DNA of 64,000 bases from Paralithodes platypus (taxonomy: Eukaryota; Arthropoda; Malacostraca; Decapoda; Lithodidae): positions 18,772,551-18,836,550 of the forward strand of contig CM064519.1 of assembly GCA_032716605.1 (NCBI GenBank), in the 5' to 3' direction. Made by a program: the position numbers and the translations under genes. The number at the start of each line of letters is the position of its first letter. Within the stretch, counting starts at the first letter, position 1. Shown one piece after another: positions 55,095 through 64,000 of this stretch. The notes beneath the pieces were generated by a model, which did no database searches, had not been told where the DNA came from, and saw only the letters and a list, made by a program, of their open reading frames with translations.

Positions 55095-55421
55095 GGGGAG
55101 GTTTTTAGTTTGGTCTCTAGATATCCACCAAGCTTAAGATTACACCTCCTTGAGCCCCTTTCAAGATAAATTTGTACATTTTTCGATAGAAAAATTTCCC
55201 GGCTGAAAGCCGGTTCCTCTTAAATTACAGGCTCGCTATCGCTCGCCAGGATAAAATCGACACCTTAATGGCACGAAAGGTCTTAAAATTAACAGAAATG
55301 GGTCGAAAGTTCTTAAAATTGTCAAAATATTGGGGCGAACGTCTTAAAATTAGAAAAGCAATGGGGCTAAACATGAGGGAGAAAGGTGTCAAGAAAAAAT
55401 CCCGTAAGTGGAAATCTCCCC
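55095..55421 (-). mobile_element. MITE family M, copy 6 (inverted)
   Basis: TTAA at 55091-55094 precedes GGGGAGGTTTTTAG. The right end reads GGAAATCTCCCC followed by TAAA, a damaged TTAA. Family landmarks in reverse are GCTGAAAGCCGG, CAGGCTCGCTATCGCTCGCC, GGTCTTAAAATT and AATGGGGCTAAACATGAGG. Confidence 0.82.
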
Positions 55422-55433
55422 TAAAAAAATGTA

Positions 55434-55880
55434 CTGTAGTTGCACTCAGTAAACCCATATACGTCTGTCTTTATTAAAAGGATGTACTGTAGTTGCACTC
55501 ATAACCCCATATACGTCTGTCTTTATTACTTTAAAAGGATGTACTGTAGTTGCACTCAGTAACCCCATATACGTCTGTCTTTATTACTTTAAAAGGATGT
55601 ACTGTAGTTGCACTCAGTAACTTTAAAAGGATGTACTGTAGTTGCACTCAGTAACTTTAAAAGGATGTACTGTAGTTGCACTCAGTAACTTTAAAAGGAT
55701 GTACTATAGTTGCACTCAGTAACTTTAAAAGGATGTACTGTAGTTGCACTCAGTAACTTTAAAAGGATGTACTGTAGTTGCACTCAGTAACTTTAAAAGG
55801 ATGTACTGTAGTTGCACTCAGTAACTTTAAAAGGATGTACTGTAGTTGCACTCAGTAACCCCATATACGTCTGTCTTTAT
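55434..55880 (+). repeat. 34-bp minisatellite with 58-bp variant units
   Basis: Core AAAAGGATGTACTGTAGTTG plus CACTCAGTAACTTT repeats every 34 bp (for example 55596, 55630, 55664). At both ends of the array the units carry an additional CCCCATATACGTCTGTCTTT segment, giving 57-58-bp spacing. This suggests a two-level structure. Confidence 0.92.
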
Positions 55881-57380
55881 TAGCCCTGATAATAATGGAT
55901 TAATGTTATCTCCTAAAAATAGCCCTTATCAGTTATAATAGGCTCGCTGGGTTTAGGTTTATTTGAGTTTGTTTGTGTTGCGGGGTGTAAGGAGCCCGAG
56001 GAGTGCTTGCAGTCAGGGCACCCAGGGTTGTTTGTTTACATCCCTTGCCTACATCCCCACCCCCTCATATCTCTTTCACTCTCACTCTCACAAATTCACT
56101 CACTCTCTCTCTCTCTCTCTCTCTCTCACTATAGGTTAATGGTAGATTGTCATAGTCGCCTGAAGCCCTATTAGATGCTGACATTTGAAACTTTCAGAAT
56201 AGAGATACCGAAAAAACAATCTGTAAAATATGTTTGTGTGTAATTAGGCCTCTTTTAGTTACATAGAAGAAATTAATGTCTGTGTTTGTGTACGTATTAT
56301 TTGTTGACACTAGAATTGGGCGTTTATTATTTTATGCTTTATTGTCAAAATCATTACAGCTAACGACTTGTACTTCACTGATCTTAAATGGCAACATGCT
56401 ATCACCAAATACCGAAAAATAGTGTAGGTTATATATATACAAAACAAAAATGACAATTGAAATCGTTACACTTTATTTAAACACCGTGTATGTGTGTGTA
56501 TGTTAGAGTATGTGTGTGTGTGTGTGTGTATGTATTATAATGTGTGTCTACAAGCAATGCAGCCGTGAGCATTACCAACGACGCATCCAATTGAACATGT
56601 ATCAAACAAAATATATAGTCTGTTTATTTTCAACTGGCGGTAAATTGCAAAGTTTCTATCAAGATTTTTCAGATATTTTGAAGATTTTGTAGTGTAATAT
56701 GGTGCTAATTGTATATACCTGGTCTTAATATGATGCAGAAACATAGTAGTTTCATATTTTTCTATAAAGTATCGAGAAATTAGCTATTAAGGGATTCCAT
56801 TTATCGTCAGATGAAATGAAACAGAGTATAAAGTAGGTATATTTTTATTAAATGCTCACGATTAAATTAATATCCGATAACGGTTGATGCCGAGACTAGG
56901 ATAAACATATTACATATTATTTACCGCCTAGGCCGCTCGTTAAGTGTTAATATACTGTACTGTAGATGTAACAAACCGGCTTGTTGGCTTGTTTATATGT
57001 ATGGCTGTAGGAATACATGAGTGGGTTAACCATATTGGGAACGACTTGAATGTTTTGTGTTTTGGGGTGAGTGTGTGTGTATGTGAGAGAGAGAGAGAGA
57101 GTGTGAGTGAGTGAGTGAGAGTTACAAAGATACACAGACTTCACAGAACTTACGGTCCCTACTAGGCAGTCAGGACTTAATGCTAATATAGAATTTGCTA
57201 CTAAGTGGAAGGTAAGGATAGCAAAGCAAAAGGCTCTCCTCCCACCCACCACTCCCTCCGACATTAGATTGGCATGAAATTTAGTTGGGGAAAAAAGGCC
57301 CCCAGCATAATGAGAATATTTCTACTGGGAAATTCATAGTAGAGAAGGAAGTTGAGAAATATAGTATACTACTGATGTTT
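55881..57380. other. Intergenic
   Basis: CT repeats near 56104-56128, GT repeats near 56490-56530 and GA repeats near 57080-57120. No recognised gene. AT-rich elsewhere. Confidence 0.5.
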
Positions 57381-57384
57381 AACC

Positions 57385-57387
<3 letters not shown>

Positions 57388-57470
<83 letters not shown>

Positions 57471-57582
57471 GGTATATATATATATATAATTATATATACT
57501 GTACTGTATATATTTATTTATTTAGGCTATTTATTTTATTTATATATATATATATACTGTATATATATATATACAGTATATA
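57388..57582. repeat. TA-rich array
   Basis: A long TA run (57388-57468) is followed by interrupted TATA and ACTGTATATA/TACAGTATA segments up to the hairpin at 57583. Confidence 0.95.
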
Positions 57583-57640
57583 CATTTCTCTCTCTCAAAA
57601 ACATTTTTCTATCGAAAAATGTTTTTGAGAGAGAGAAATG
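57583..57640. repeat. Perfect 27-bp hairpin with 4-nt loop
   Basis: The left arm starts CATTTCTCTCTCTCAAAAAC and the right arm ends with its exact complement (GTTTTTGAGAGAGAGAAATG). All 27 positions pair, with loop TATC at 57610-57613. The centre TTTTTCTATCGAAAAA resembles a core found in family M. Confidence 0.97.
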
Positions 57641-57879
57641 GAAAGAAAATATGGTTAAGTTACTGCTGAAGTTATTAATAGATGGACAGAGAGATAAGCA
57701 GATACAGTTTATAAATAATTATCACGTGGTTGAATATTTGCGTGTGTATGTGTGTGTGTATGTATGTATGTATGTAGAAGCTTGATATCGTGTACGTGTC
57801 TGCACCTCGCTTGCCTGCCTTTCCTTCATACCTTCACCCTGACTCACACATTCCACTTGTCCCAACCATTAATACACTC

Positions 57880-58110
57880 ACATGCACACATACAGGCACA
57901 CAAGCACATAACGTCACGCACACACACGGGCACAAGCACACACACACACTGTCACACACACACACGCATACAGTCACACACACACACACACAAGAGCAAA
58001 CATACACACACACAAGAGCAAACATACACACACACAAGAGCAAACATACACACACACACACACGGGCACAAACACACACAGTCACCACACACACTCCACT
58101 ACAAACTCCC
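57880..58110 (+). repeat. CA-rich minisatellite
   Basis: CACACA runs are interspersed with an AAGAGCAAACATACACACAC unit repeated about every 26 bp (57990-58050). Simple sequence. Confidence 0.9.
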
Positions 58111-58339
58111 TAATACACATACACACACGGATACAAACATGTTGTACTTACACATGTACGGTCACAAACCATAAAAAGTAAACACCCACTGGAATCTTTG
58201 AACCTGTGAAGTATTTGGAACATTACGGTACAGTATATCAACAGTGTCTTATCGCGTTTGGGTTCGGTACAGATTGGAATGGGTGTATACATATGATTGA
58301 TTGCGACTGTATCACTTCACAACCATATACAATGCTCTC

Positions 58340-58362
58340 TCTCTCCCCCCCCCCCCACCCTC

Positions 58363-58408
<46 letters not shown>

Positions 58409-58560
58409 TCTCTCTCTCTCTAAATGTGTGTGTGTGTGTGTGTGGCTAGGAAACGTAACGGCAGGAGCTTAGACGATTATATGCTTGTGCACACACACAC
58501 ACACATTTAATATATCTCTCTCTCTCTCCCCCCCCCCCCCCCCCCGCACACACACAATCA
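58340..58560. repeat. C, CT and GT simple repeats
   Basis: A C-run and CT array (58336-58422), a GT run (58426-58443), then a further CA run, CT array and C-run (58490-58555). Confidence 0.9.
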
Positions 58561-59215
58561 GTAGTAAAATATTACCCTAAGGAGCTTGTAAGGTAGTGTA
58601 ATATTTGTCTATTGCATCATACAAATCAATGATAACTATCTCTGTGGACACTAAAACTGGTGGGAATGTCTGGTAACTATTATTGTTCGATTTGTTTGTA
58701 GCAGCAAAGCTTTCCAAAGATTTGGTGTTCTGATCTTTAAAAAAAAAATACATAAGAGATTCATAAAGAATTGTATAAGATTATCTGTTTTGTCTCGTTC
58801 TTTGCAGGCCTAGTAATTGATAAGTGATTATACAATTTAGGCCTAAACATACACAAATATATTGGATCGGAAAATTGACATTCCCAAAGGAAATTAACCC
58901 TTTGAGGATATCACACGTTTTACCGGTTTATTTTGGCTATCATTAGATGACTTAGATGACATTAGATATTAGATGACGGGCGGGGAAGAGACATTTGGGC
59001 AAGTCTCCTAACGGTGTAGCCTCTGTTCACCTAGCAGTATAAATAGGAACCTGGTATAAGTGGACGAAGTTGTGACGTCCCATCTGGGATTGGTGATCGG
59101 TTACAAGGCGAGATGGGTGTGAGACTGGTACCGTAGTGAGAATGGTACCGTACAGGTTAACCCTAAGCCTTCGTATCCAGATGTCGCCAATTGGCTAAAA
59201 TACAGGCTACACACT
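58561..59215. other. Intergenic
   Basis: No recognised gene. Contains TTAGATGAC repeats near 58945-58975. Sequence at 59070-59100 resembles the start of the downstream LTR (TGTGACGTC), which could be chance. Confidence 0.4.
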
Positions 59216-60870
59216 GTGACGTCTACCAGCGTTGGCAGAATCGCCTCTCGTTGGCCACTATCAGTGGAAGATAGCCCTGATCAGTGGAAGATAGCCAACG
59301 TAACACCGATATTAAAAAAAGGCAGCAAATCCCTACCCAGTAACTATCGTCCAATTAGCTTAACCTCAGTTGTATGTAAAATGCTAGAAACGGTCATAAG
59401 AGACAGACTCGTAAATCACTTAGAGGAAAATAACATACTTAAAGATACTCAACACGGCTTTCGTAAAAAAACGTTCCTGTTTAACAAACCTCTTAGACTT
59501 CTTCCACGATATCCTCAATCTCTACGATGAGAGTAAAGCTGTAGATATTATATACCTTGATTTTCAAAAGGCCTTTGACAAAGTTCCCCACAAACGTTTA
59601 CTGCTAAAACTTAAAGCGCATGGAATACAAGACGGTGTGTTGAAATGGATAGAAAATTGGCTCAGCGACAGAAAGCAAAGAGTAGTCATAAACAGTAAGG
59701 CATCTAAATGGACCAATGTAAGTAGCGGGGTACCCCAGGGATCGGTACTAGGACCAATTCTCTTTCTAATTTACATCAACGACATAGATGAGGGTCTCAC
59801 CTGTACAATCTCAAAATTTGCTGACGATACAAAAATTGCAAATAGCGTACTCTCAAAAGAACAAGTTGACGATATGCAACACAATCTAGATAAATTGTCA
59901 CATTGGGCCCACATTTGGCAAATGAGTTTCAATGCGGATAAATGTAAAGTACTACATATCGGATACCTAAATGAGAAAGCAAACTATTCGATGAATGGCA
60001 CTCAGCTTAAGAATGTAAACAGAGAAACCGATCTGGGAGTAACAATATCGAGTAACCTAAAACCGAGTCAACAATGTTCAGAAGTTGTTAAGAAGGCAAA
60101 CAAAATAATTGGCTTTATAGGCAGGTCATTTGAGCATAAATCCAAAGAAGTTATTCTAACCCTTTACAATTCCTTAGTCCGCCCTCTTCTGGAATACTAC
60201 GTTCAATGCTGGTGCCCTTATTACCAAAAAGACATAAACAAGCTAGAACGAGTTCAACGTAGAGTTACCAAAATGATACCTAGCCTAAAGAACAAACCAT
60301 ACGAAGAGCGTCTTAGAGAATTAAATCTATTTCCTTTAACCCAGCGCAGATTAAGAGGTGACTTAATTCAAGTGTTCAAAATCATCAAAGGCATCGACAA
60401 TATGAACTGTAGTAAGTATACTTCACTATCGACCAATCTAATTACACGCGGGGAAACGGTTGCAAAATTATTGGTAAATCTTTTAACTCACACGAATCTA
60501 AGAATTTCTTCTTCAATCGAGTTGTCAACTTGTGGAATGGGCTTCCCCGAGACGTTGTAGACTGCATTCATTTAAACTCCGCCTAGACAAATATCTCGCA
60601 TCAAACCCGCGACTGACTGCGTTTGTAAATGAATAACTTTATTTTATCCTCCCCTCAGTTACTAACCCATATGTCCCCTACTAACTTCCTAGTCCTGCCA
60701 CGGACATTAGTTCCAGGGTAGTAGTTCCCTTTCCAATGTTCCCTTACCCACTCTAAACCACTGTTTGGACACTTGATCCTCAGTGTTTTGGAGAACAAGC
60801 AGCCTAGAAGGGTCACTATACCTGTTGTTGCTTGATTTCCTTTGTACTCCTTTGTACTTTGTACTAGCGC
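59216..60870 (+). pseudogene. CR1-like LINE reverse transcriptase, frameshifted
   Basis: The 5'-truncated copy starts at the SPDQWKIANVTPILKKG block, then SNYRPISLTSVVCKM and QHGFRKK. A frameshift in an A-run near 59466 moves the reading frame. After it come IIYLDFQKAFDKVPHK (motif A intact), GVPQGSVLGPILFLIYIND (B) and SKFADDTKIAN (C) in the frame ending 60560. FNADKCKVLHIG, GVTISSNLKP and VQCWCPYYQKDINKLERVQ follow. A second shift near 60420 disrupts the C-terminus. The 3' end carries TTTGTACTCC-type repeats (60840-60866). Catalytic Asp residues are all present. Confidence 0.85.
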
Positions 60871-61146
60871 TTGCCAGGTACATCGAAATGGGCTACAGTT
60901 ATCAGAGAATGTTGTTCTTTCTTTCCTAGTAATCGCATTGTCACAGACAGTCCAGTGGTGGTCTTTGTTTTTGTCTGTTGACAACGGTTATATTTTATAT
61001 CAACAGTAGTGATAATAGTACCAGCGTGTGAATGAGAAAGACTTTCAGATCGAGGAGGTAGTAAGTGTCTGTATGTACGGGTGCATTCCTGCCTCTCGCT
61101 CGCCATTGGACGGCGTGTCTGGCGTGTCCTATGACGCCTGCTGTCT

Positions 61147-62610
61147 TGTGACGTCTCGGCCCGTGATTGGCCGACCATCTAGCCTTTGCGGTCTCCTGTG
61201 TAACTTACCTCCTCCATGAGGGTCCCCAGGAGCTGTCCTCGTCAGGACAGGCTTGGCGCGCGTGCTTCTAACATCCCTTTGCATACTCTCCCCCGATCAC
61301 CACCTTTATCACTGTTTCTCTCACTCGATTCTCTCTTTCCTTACTCTAACCTTTATTAACTGCACAACACTCCCCTTGGGTTCTGCATACGGTTTTCATA
61401 GCTGGCCCACTGTATTGCATGCGCCGTCCTCAGAGATATTTACATGTACTTGAATAGGTTTGAGGGTTCTTAGTTAGTATAGGTTAAGAACTTTGTGTGT
61501 CTCCATTATTGATTTAGTGTTTCTGCTCTTTTATTTAATGCTAAACTGGGATAAGGTAACTGTAGTCGTTGTCTCCGATGTGTGTACGGTTTGCTTATAC
61601 CTACACGACTTCGACCGGTCCTGGGGTAGCCTGGGTTGTCTTTTCGGTTGCGTCCTTTGCGAGTGCAGCATTGTGTTGACTGAGGGTTTTGGCCTGTACC
61701 AGTTCCACATTTTGCTGCCTCTTTGCTTGTCTTTAGAGGGTCGCCAGGATAGAACCAGATACTTGTGATCTGGATCTATCGAGAGAGCCCCCTAGTCAAT
61801 TAACGTAACTTAAAGGATGCAGTCTTAAGGACATCACTAGGCTACGAGCCTGTCTTGCTCAACCCCAGTTCCTTACCTAGAGTATCCCAGCTAGACATTA
61901 TTAATCGAGTAGACACTTGTTAGTATTTAATATAGCTCTTTGATATGTGCGCATTATTATTCACAGCATTTATTAGTCTAGGTTGTTGCTGAGCCACACA
62001 ACCATAGCAGACTGTTTCGTTGATGAGGAAGTACTTCTTTTAGTGTCGAGCATTGCTACCGTTGCGCATTTATAGTATTCTCGTGTCAGTTAACATTATA
62101 TGTACTATCTTTTAGTGTATTCGATTTACACGTGTGGTGTCCTGCCTCCTGCCTTTATATAAGTTCTAAATCAGTATGAGCATCTTATGAGCATCAGACT
62201 TTCTTCAGAAGTTTCCAGGTCTATGATGTAGGACTATACTTCACTTTCTTTCAGATAGGAGTGAAGAGTTTATTGTTGTTTAGAGTAACTGTATTGAAGC
62301 ATCTTTTTATTGCATTAAATCTTGCAGTGATTTAATTGATCTTTCCATAGATTCCTTTTTATGCATTTTAACGTAACTTGCATCTTGTTTGTTATCAGGC
62401 TATACCAGTGCAGGTTAGCCTGAAGTAGAGTACATTTATGCCCAGTTAAGGATACCCCGCTATCGCAGATTAACCCTGGAGGGTATAGGTGTTTTGTTCG
62501 CCGGCATATAAGTTTGAGGGTTTGGATCTAGCGTACCGTTGTTGCATAGTGCCCTATTACTAGTCCAATCATTGAGCGCCCTTGTTTTATTCGTAGTCCC
62601 GGTCGTAACA
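61147..62610 (+). mobile_element. Putative 5' LTR of a Gypsy-type element
   Basis: It starts TGTGACGTC and ends GTCGTAACA, imperfect inverted termini of the TG...CA type. It is followed within two bases by TGGCGACC, a plausible tRNA primer-binding start, and then by a gag-like frame. Diverged similarity to 18041-19666 in the same orientation supports an LTR family. The start is uncertain because no target duplication or second LTR is inside the window. Confidence 0.5.
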
Positions 62611-62612
62611 AA

Positions 62613-62662
62613 TGGCGACCTTGCCTTATCTTATCTTAGTCGTCATAACAAATGGCGACCTT
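62613..62662 (+). promoter_or_regulatory. Primer-binding-site candidate, duplicated
   Basis: AACAAATGGCGACCTT occurs at the LTR edge (about 62607-62622) and again at 62647-62662 with similar upstream bases (CGT-ATAACA). A tRNA-complementary TGG start just after the LTR is the expected minus-strand primer site. The second copy could come from a small duplication. Confidence 0.45.
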
Positions 62663-62927
62663 AGTCTAGGATTTAGTGAACTAAGAAATAATTGCAGGAT
62701 TTTTTTTGTGGAGATTTTTTTTTTTTTAATCACCGTTTGGTGGTCGATTGTTATTTCTCACAGTTTGGCAGTGGACATTTGTTTTTGAGGAATATTTTGG
62801 ACACGTTGGATTTTTTTTTTTGGCAACGTAGTATAGCACTTGAGTTGTCTTCAAGCACTTTTTGAGTGAATAGTGCTACATGAGAGTTTAGGTACTTCTT
62901 TTTTTTTATAAACGTTGAGGATTTCCG

Positions 62928-64000
62928 GTGGACACTATGTCGAACGACGGATCAGTGCACAGTAAGGACACAGTACGGGAAGCAGGCGAGGAGGTGGAGT
63001 TGTCTAACGGCGTTCGGGTGGTGAACAATGAGGAGGATGCTCGGATGTTTTTGGAGGAGCCTGTGTCGGCGGATCGGGTGTCGGGGCTAGACCGGTACGG
63101 ACTGCAGTGTGTAGCCACGGTCTTAGGGTTGTCTGGTACTAGCGGTTTGTCGAGAGGTGAGCTGGTTGCCTGGGTGCTCGGTGGGTTGCATGGGGCTTCG
63201 GGTGGAGTGGGAGCTGGGGCACCTTCTGCCCAGCCCCCATTCCACTCGACTCCTATCATGGCGCCCCCTCGGGCTCTGGAACCGGGTACGTTCCCGCAGG
63301 CCGATGCCCGCTGGCAGTTGGGTATGCCTCTAGGTGATTCACGGGGTGGGTCCCCAATAGTAGCACCCCCTCCTCAGGGTTTGTCTTCCGAGATGTTGTT
63401 TCAGCTCGAACTCGCCAAACTCGAGCAACGAAAGTATGAGGCTGAGCTCAGGCAGCACAGCAGCAGCGGGAATCTGAGCTTAGGATTCAGGCTGAGGAGA
63501 GAAAGGCCATACGTAAGGCTTAGCTTCAGGTTGAGGCTACGAAGTACTGTGCAGACATAGAGCTTGAGAAGTCTCGGGTGGAGTCGACAGGGCAGCGTCT
63601 CGGTTCTGGGAATCGAGGTCTTGATCAGTCTTTATCGCACCTTCTTAAGTTAGTCCCTGCATTTGACGAGTCGGTGTCACCGAATTTTTCCTGCATTTTG
63701 AGAAGAAGTGCCGGGAGCACCAATGGCCCGAGGTTAAGTGGGCAGCCCTTGTTTCCTCTAGGTTGGTTGGCAAAGGACTCAAGGCATATGATGTGTTGCC
63801 CTTGGAGTCTTGCATCGATTATGAGGTATTGAAGGAAGCTGTTCTGCGGGCGTACGAGTTACAACCAGAGACATATAGGTTGAAGTTTCGGGGTGTTACG
63901 AAGGGTCGTGAGTGCACTTTTCTAGAACATGCCCGGGAACTGTCTGATGCTTTGAGAAATTGGCTGAGGTCAGAGAAGGTGACGACGTTCGAAGAGCTTG
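62928..64000 (+). pseudogene. Gypsy-type gag, frameshifted, runs off the edge
   Basis: The first frame (62928-63560) encodes an acidic N-terminus, then a SAP-like helical motif (LDRYGLQCVATVLGLSG, residues about 50-85), a Pro-rich linker, and the start of a coiled coil (LELAKLEQRKYEAELRQ). Near 63450 the frame shifts. The coiled coil continues in another phase through a TAG (near 63508) to KLVPAFDESVS. A second shift near 63675 leads into a capsid-like domain (FLHFEKKCREHQWP, then YELQPETYRLKFRG, then FLEHARELSDALRNW) open to the window edge. This is typical of Metaviridae gag. No protease or polymerase is inside the window. Confidence 0.78.

Noticed and set aside
55434..55880. CRISPR-like array
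   Set aside because: Units are contiguous tandem repeats without unique spacers, and the context is eukaryotic transposon DNA.
57285..57785. 166-codon frame reading through the TA array and hairpin
   Set aside because: Tyr/Ile repeats come from TA dinucleotides. No conserved domain.

Overview
This window looks like a repeat-dominated piece of a eukaryotic nuclear genome, most likely from a marine arthropod and probably a decapod crustacean. I found no convincing intact host protein gene, rRNA gene or functional tRNA gene. Every long open frame with recognisable motifs belongs to a mobile element. The organism guess rests on the mix of a DIRS-type tyrosine-recombinase retroelement, CR1-like and RTE/jockey-like LINEs, a Gypsy-type element with a long LTR, abundant TTAA-flanked MITEs, and frequent AGGCCT and TACTGTAC-type words. 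The species assignment is inference only.

Region by region. Positions 1-10.4 kb hold a LINE 3' stub, a 485-bp TA-flanked MITE, a decayed LINE (4.56-6.48 kb) and a CR1-like LINE (6.97-9.0 kb). Each of these two LINEs is interrupted by a copy of one retroposon with AAC tails. Three small MITEs and another LINE stub follow. From 11.0 to 27.4 kb there is a stack of insertions that share TTAA tetranucleotides. At its centre lies a 14-kb unit (12067-26046) bounded by two 259-bp inverted repeats. That unit carries minus-strand gag, reverse transcriptase/RNase H and tyrosine recombinase remnants of a DIRS-like retroelement. It also contains a nested RTE-like LINE, itself split by a 410-bp TTAA MITE, and a probable solo Gypsy LTR.

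Positions 27.8-28.6 kb form an 808-bp near-perfect palindrome whose arms carry tRNA-like Pol III boxes. Its 43-nt loop is a tRNA-Leu-like 3' end including CCA. Positions 29.9-38.4 kb hold a TIR element, LINE fragments, a hAT MITE with an 8-bp target duplication, and a CR1-like LINE interrupted by an antisense piece of a sister family. Positions 38.5-50.9 kb are mostly micro- and minisatellites with scattered MITE and SINE copies.

A nearly complete EEP-RT LINE lies at 51.1-54.5 kb, broken by two in-frame stops and a frameshift. Positions 54.9-58.6 kb are simple repeats, including a 27-bp perfect hairpin. A CR1-like LINE lies at 59.2-60.9 kb. A Gypsy-type 5' LTR, a primer-binding region and a broken gag run off the right edge.

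None of these genes forms a host pathway. The coherent modules are retrotransposon cassettes (endonuclease plus reverse transcriptase; gag, RT-RNase H and tyrosine recombinase; LTR plus gag), all of them damaged. Non-autonomous elements have repeatedly inserted into them.
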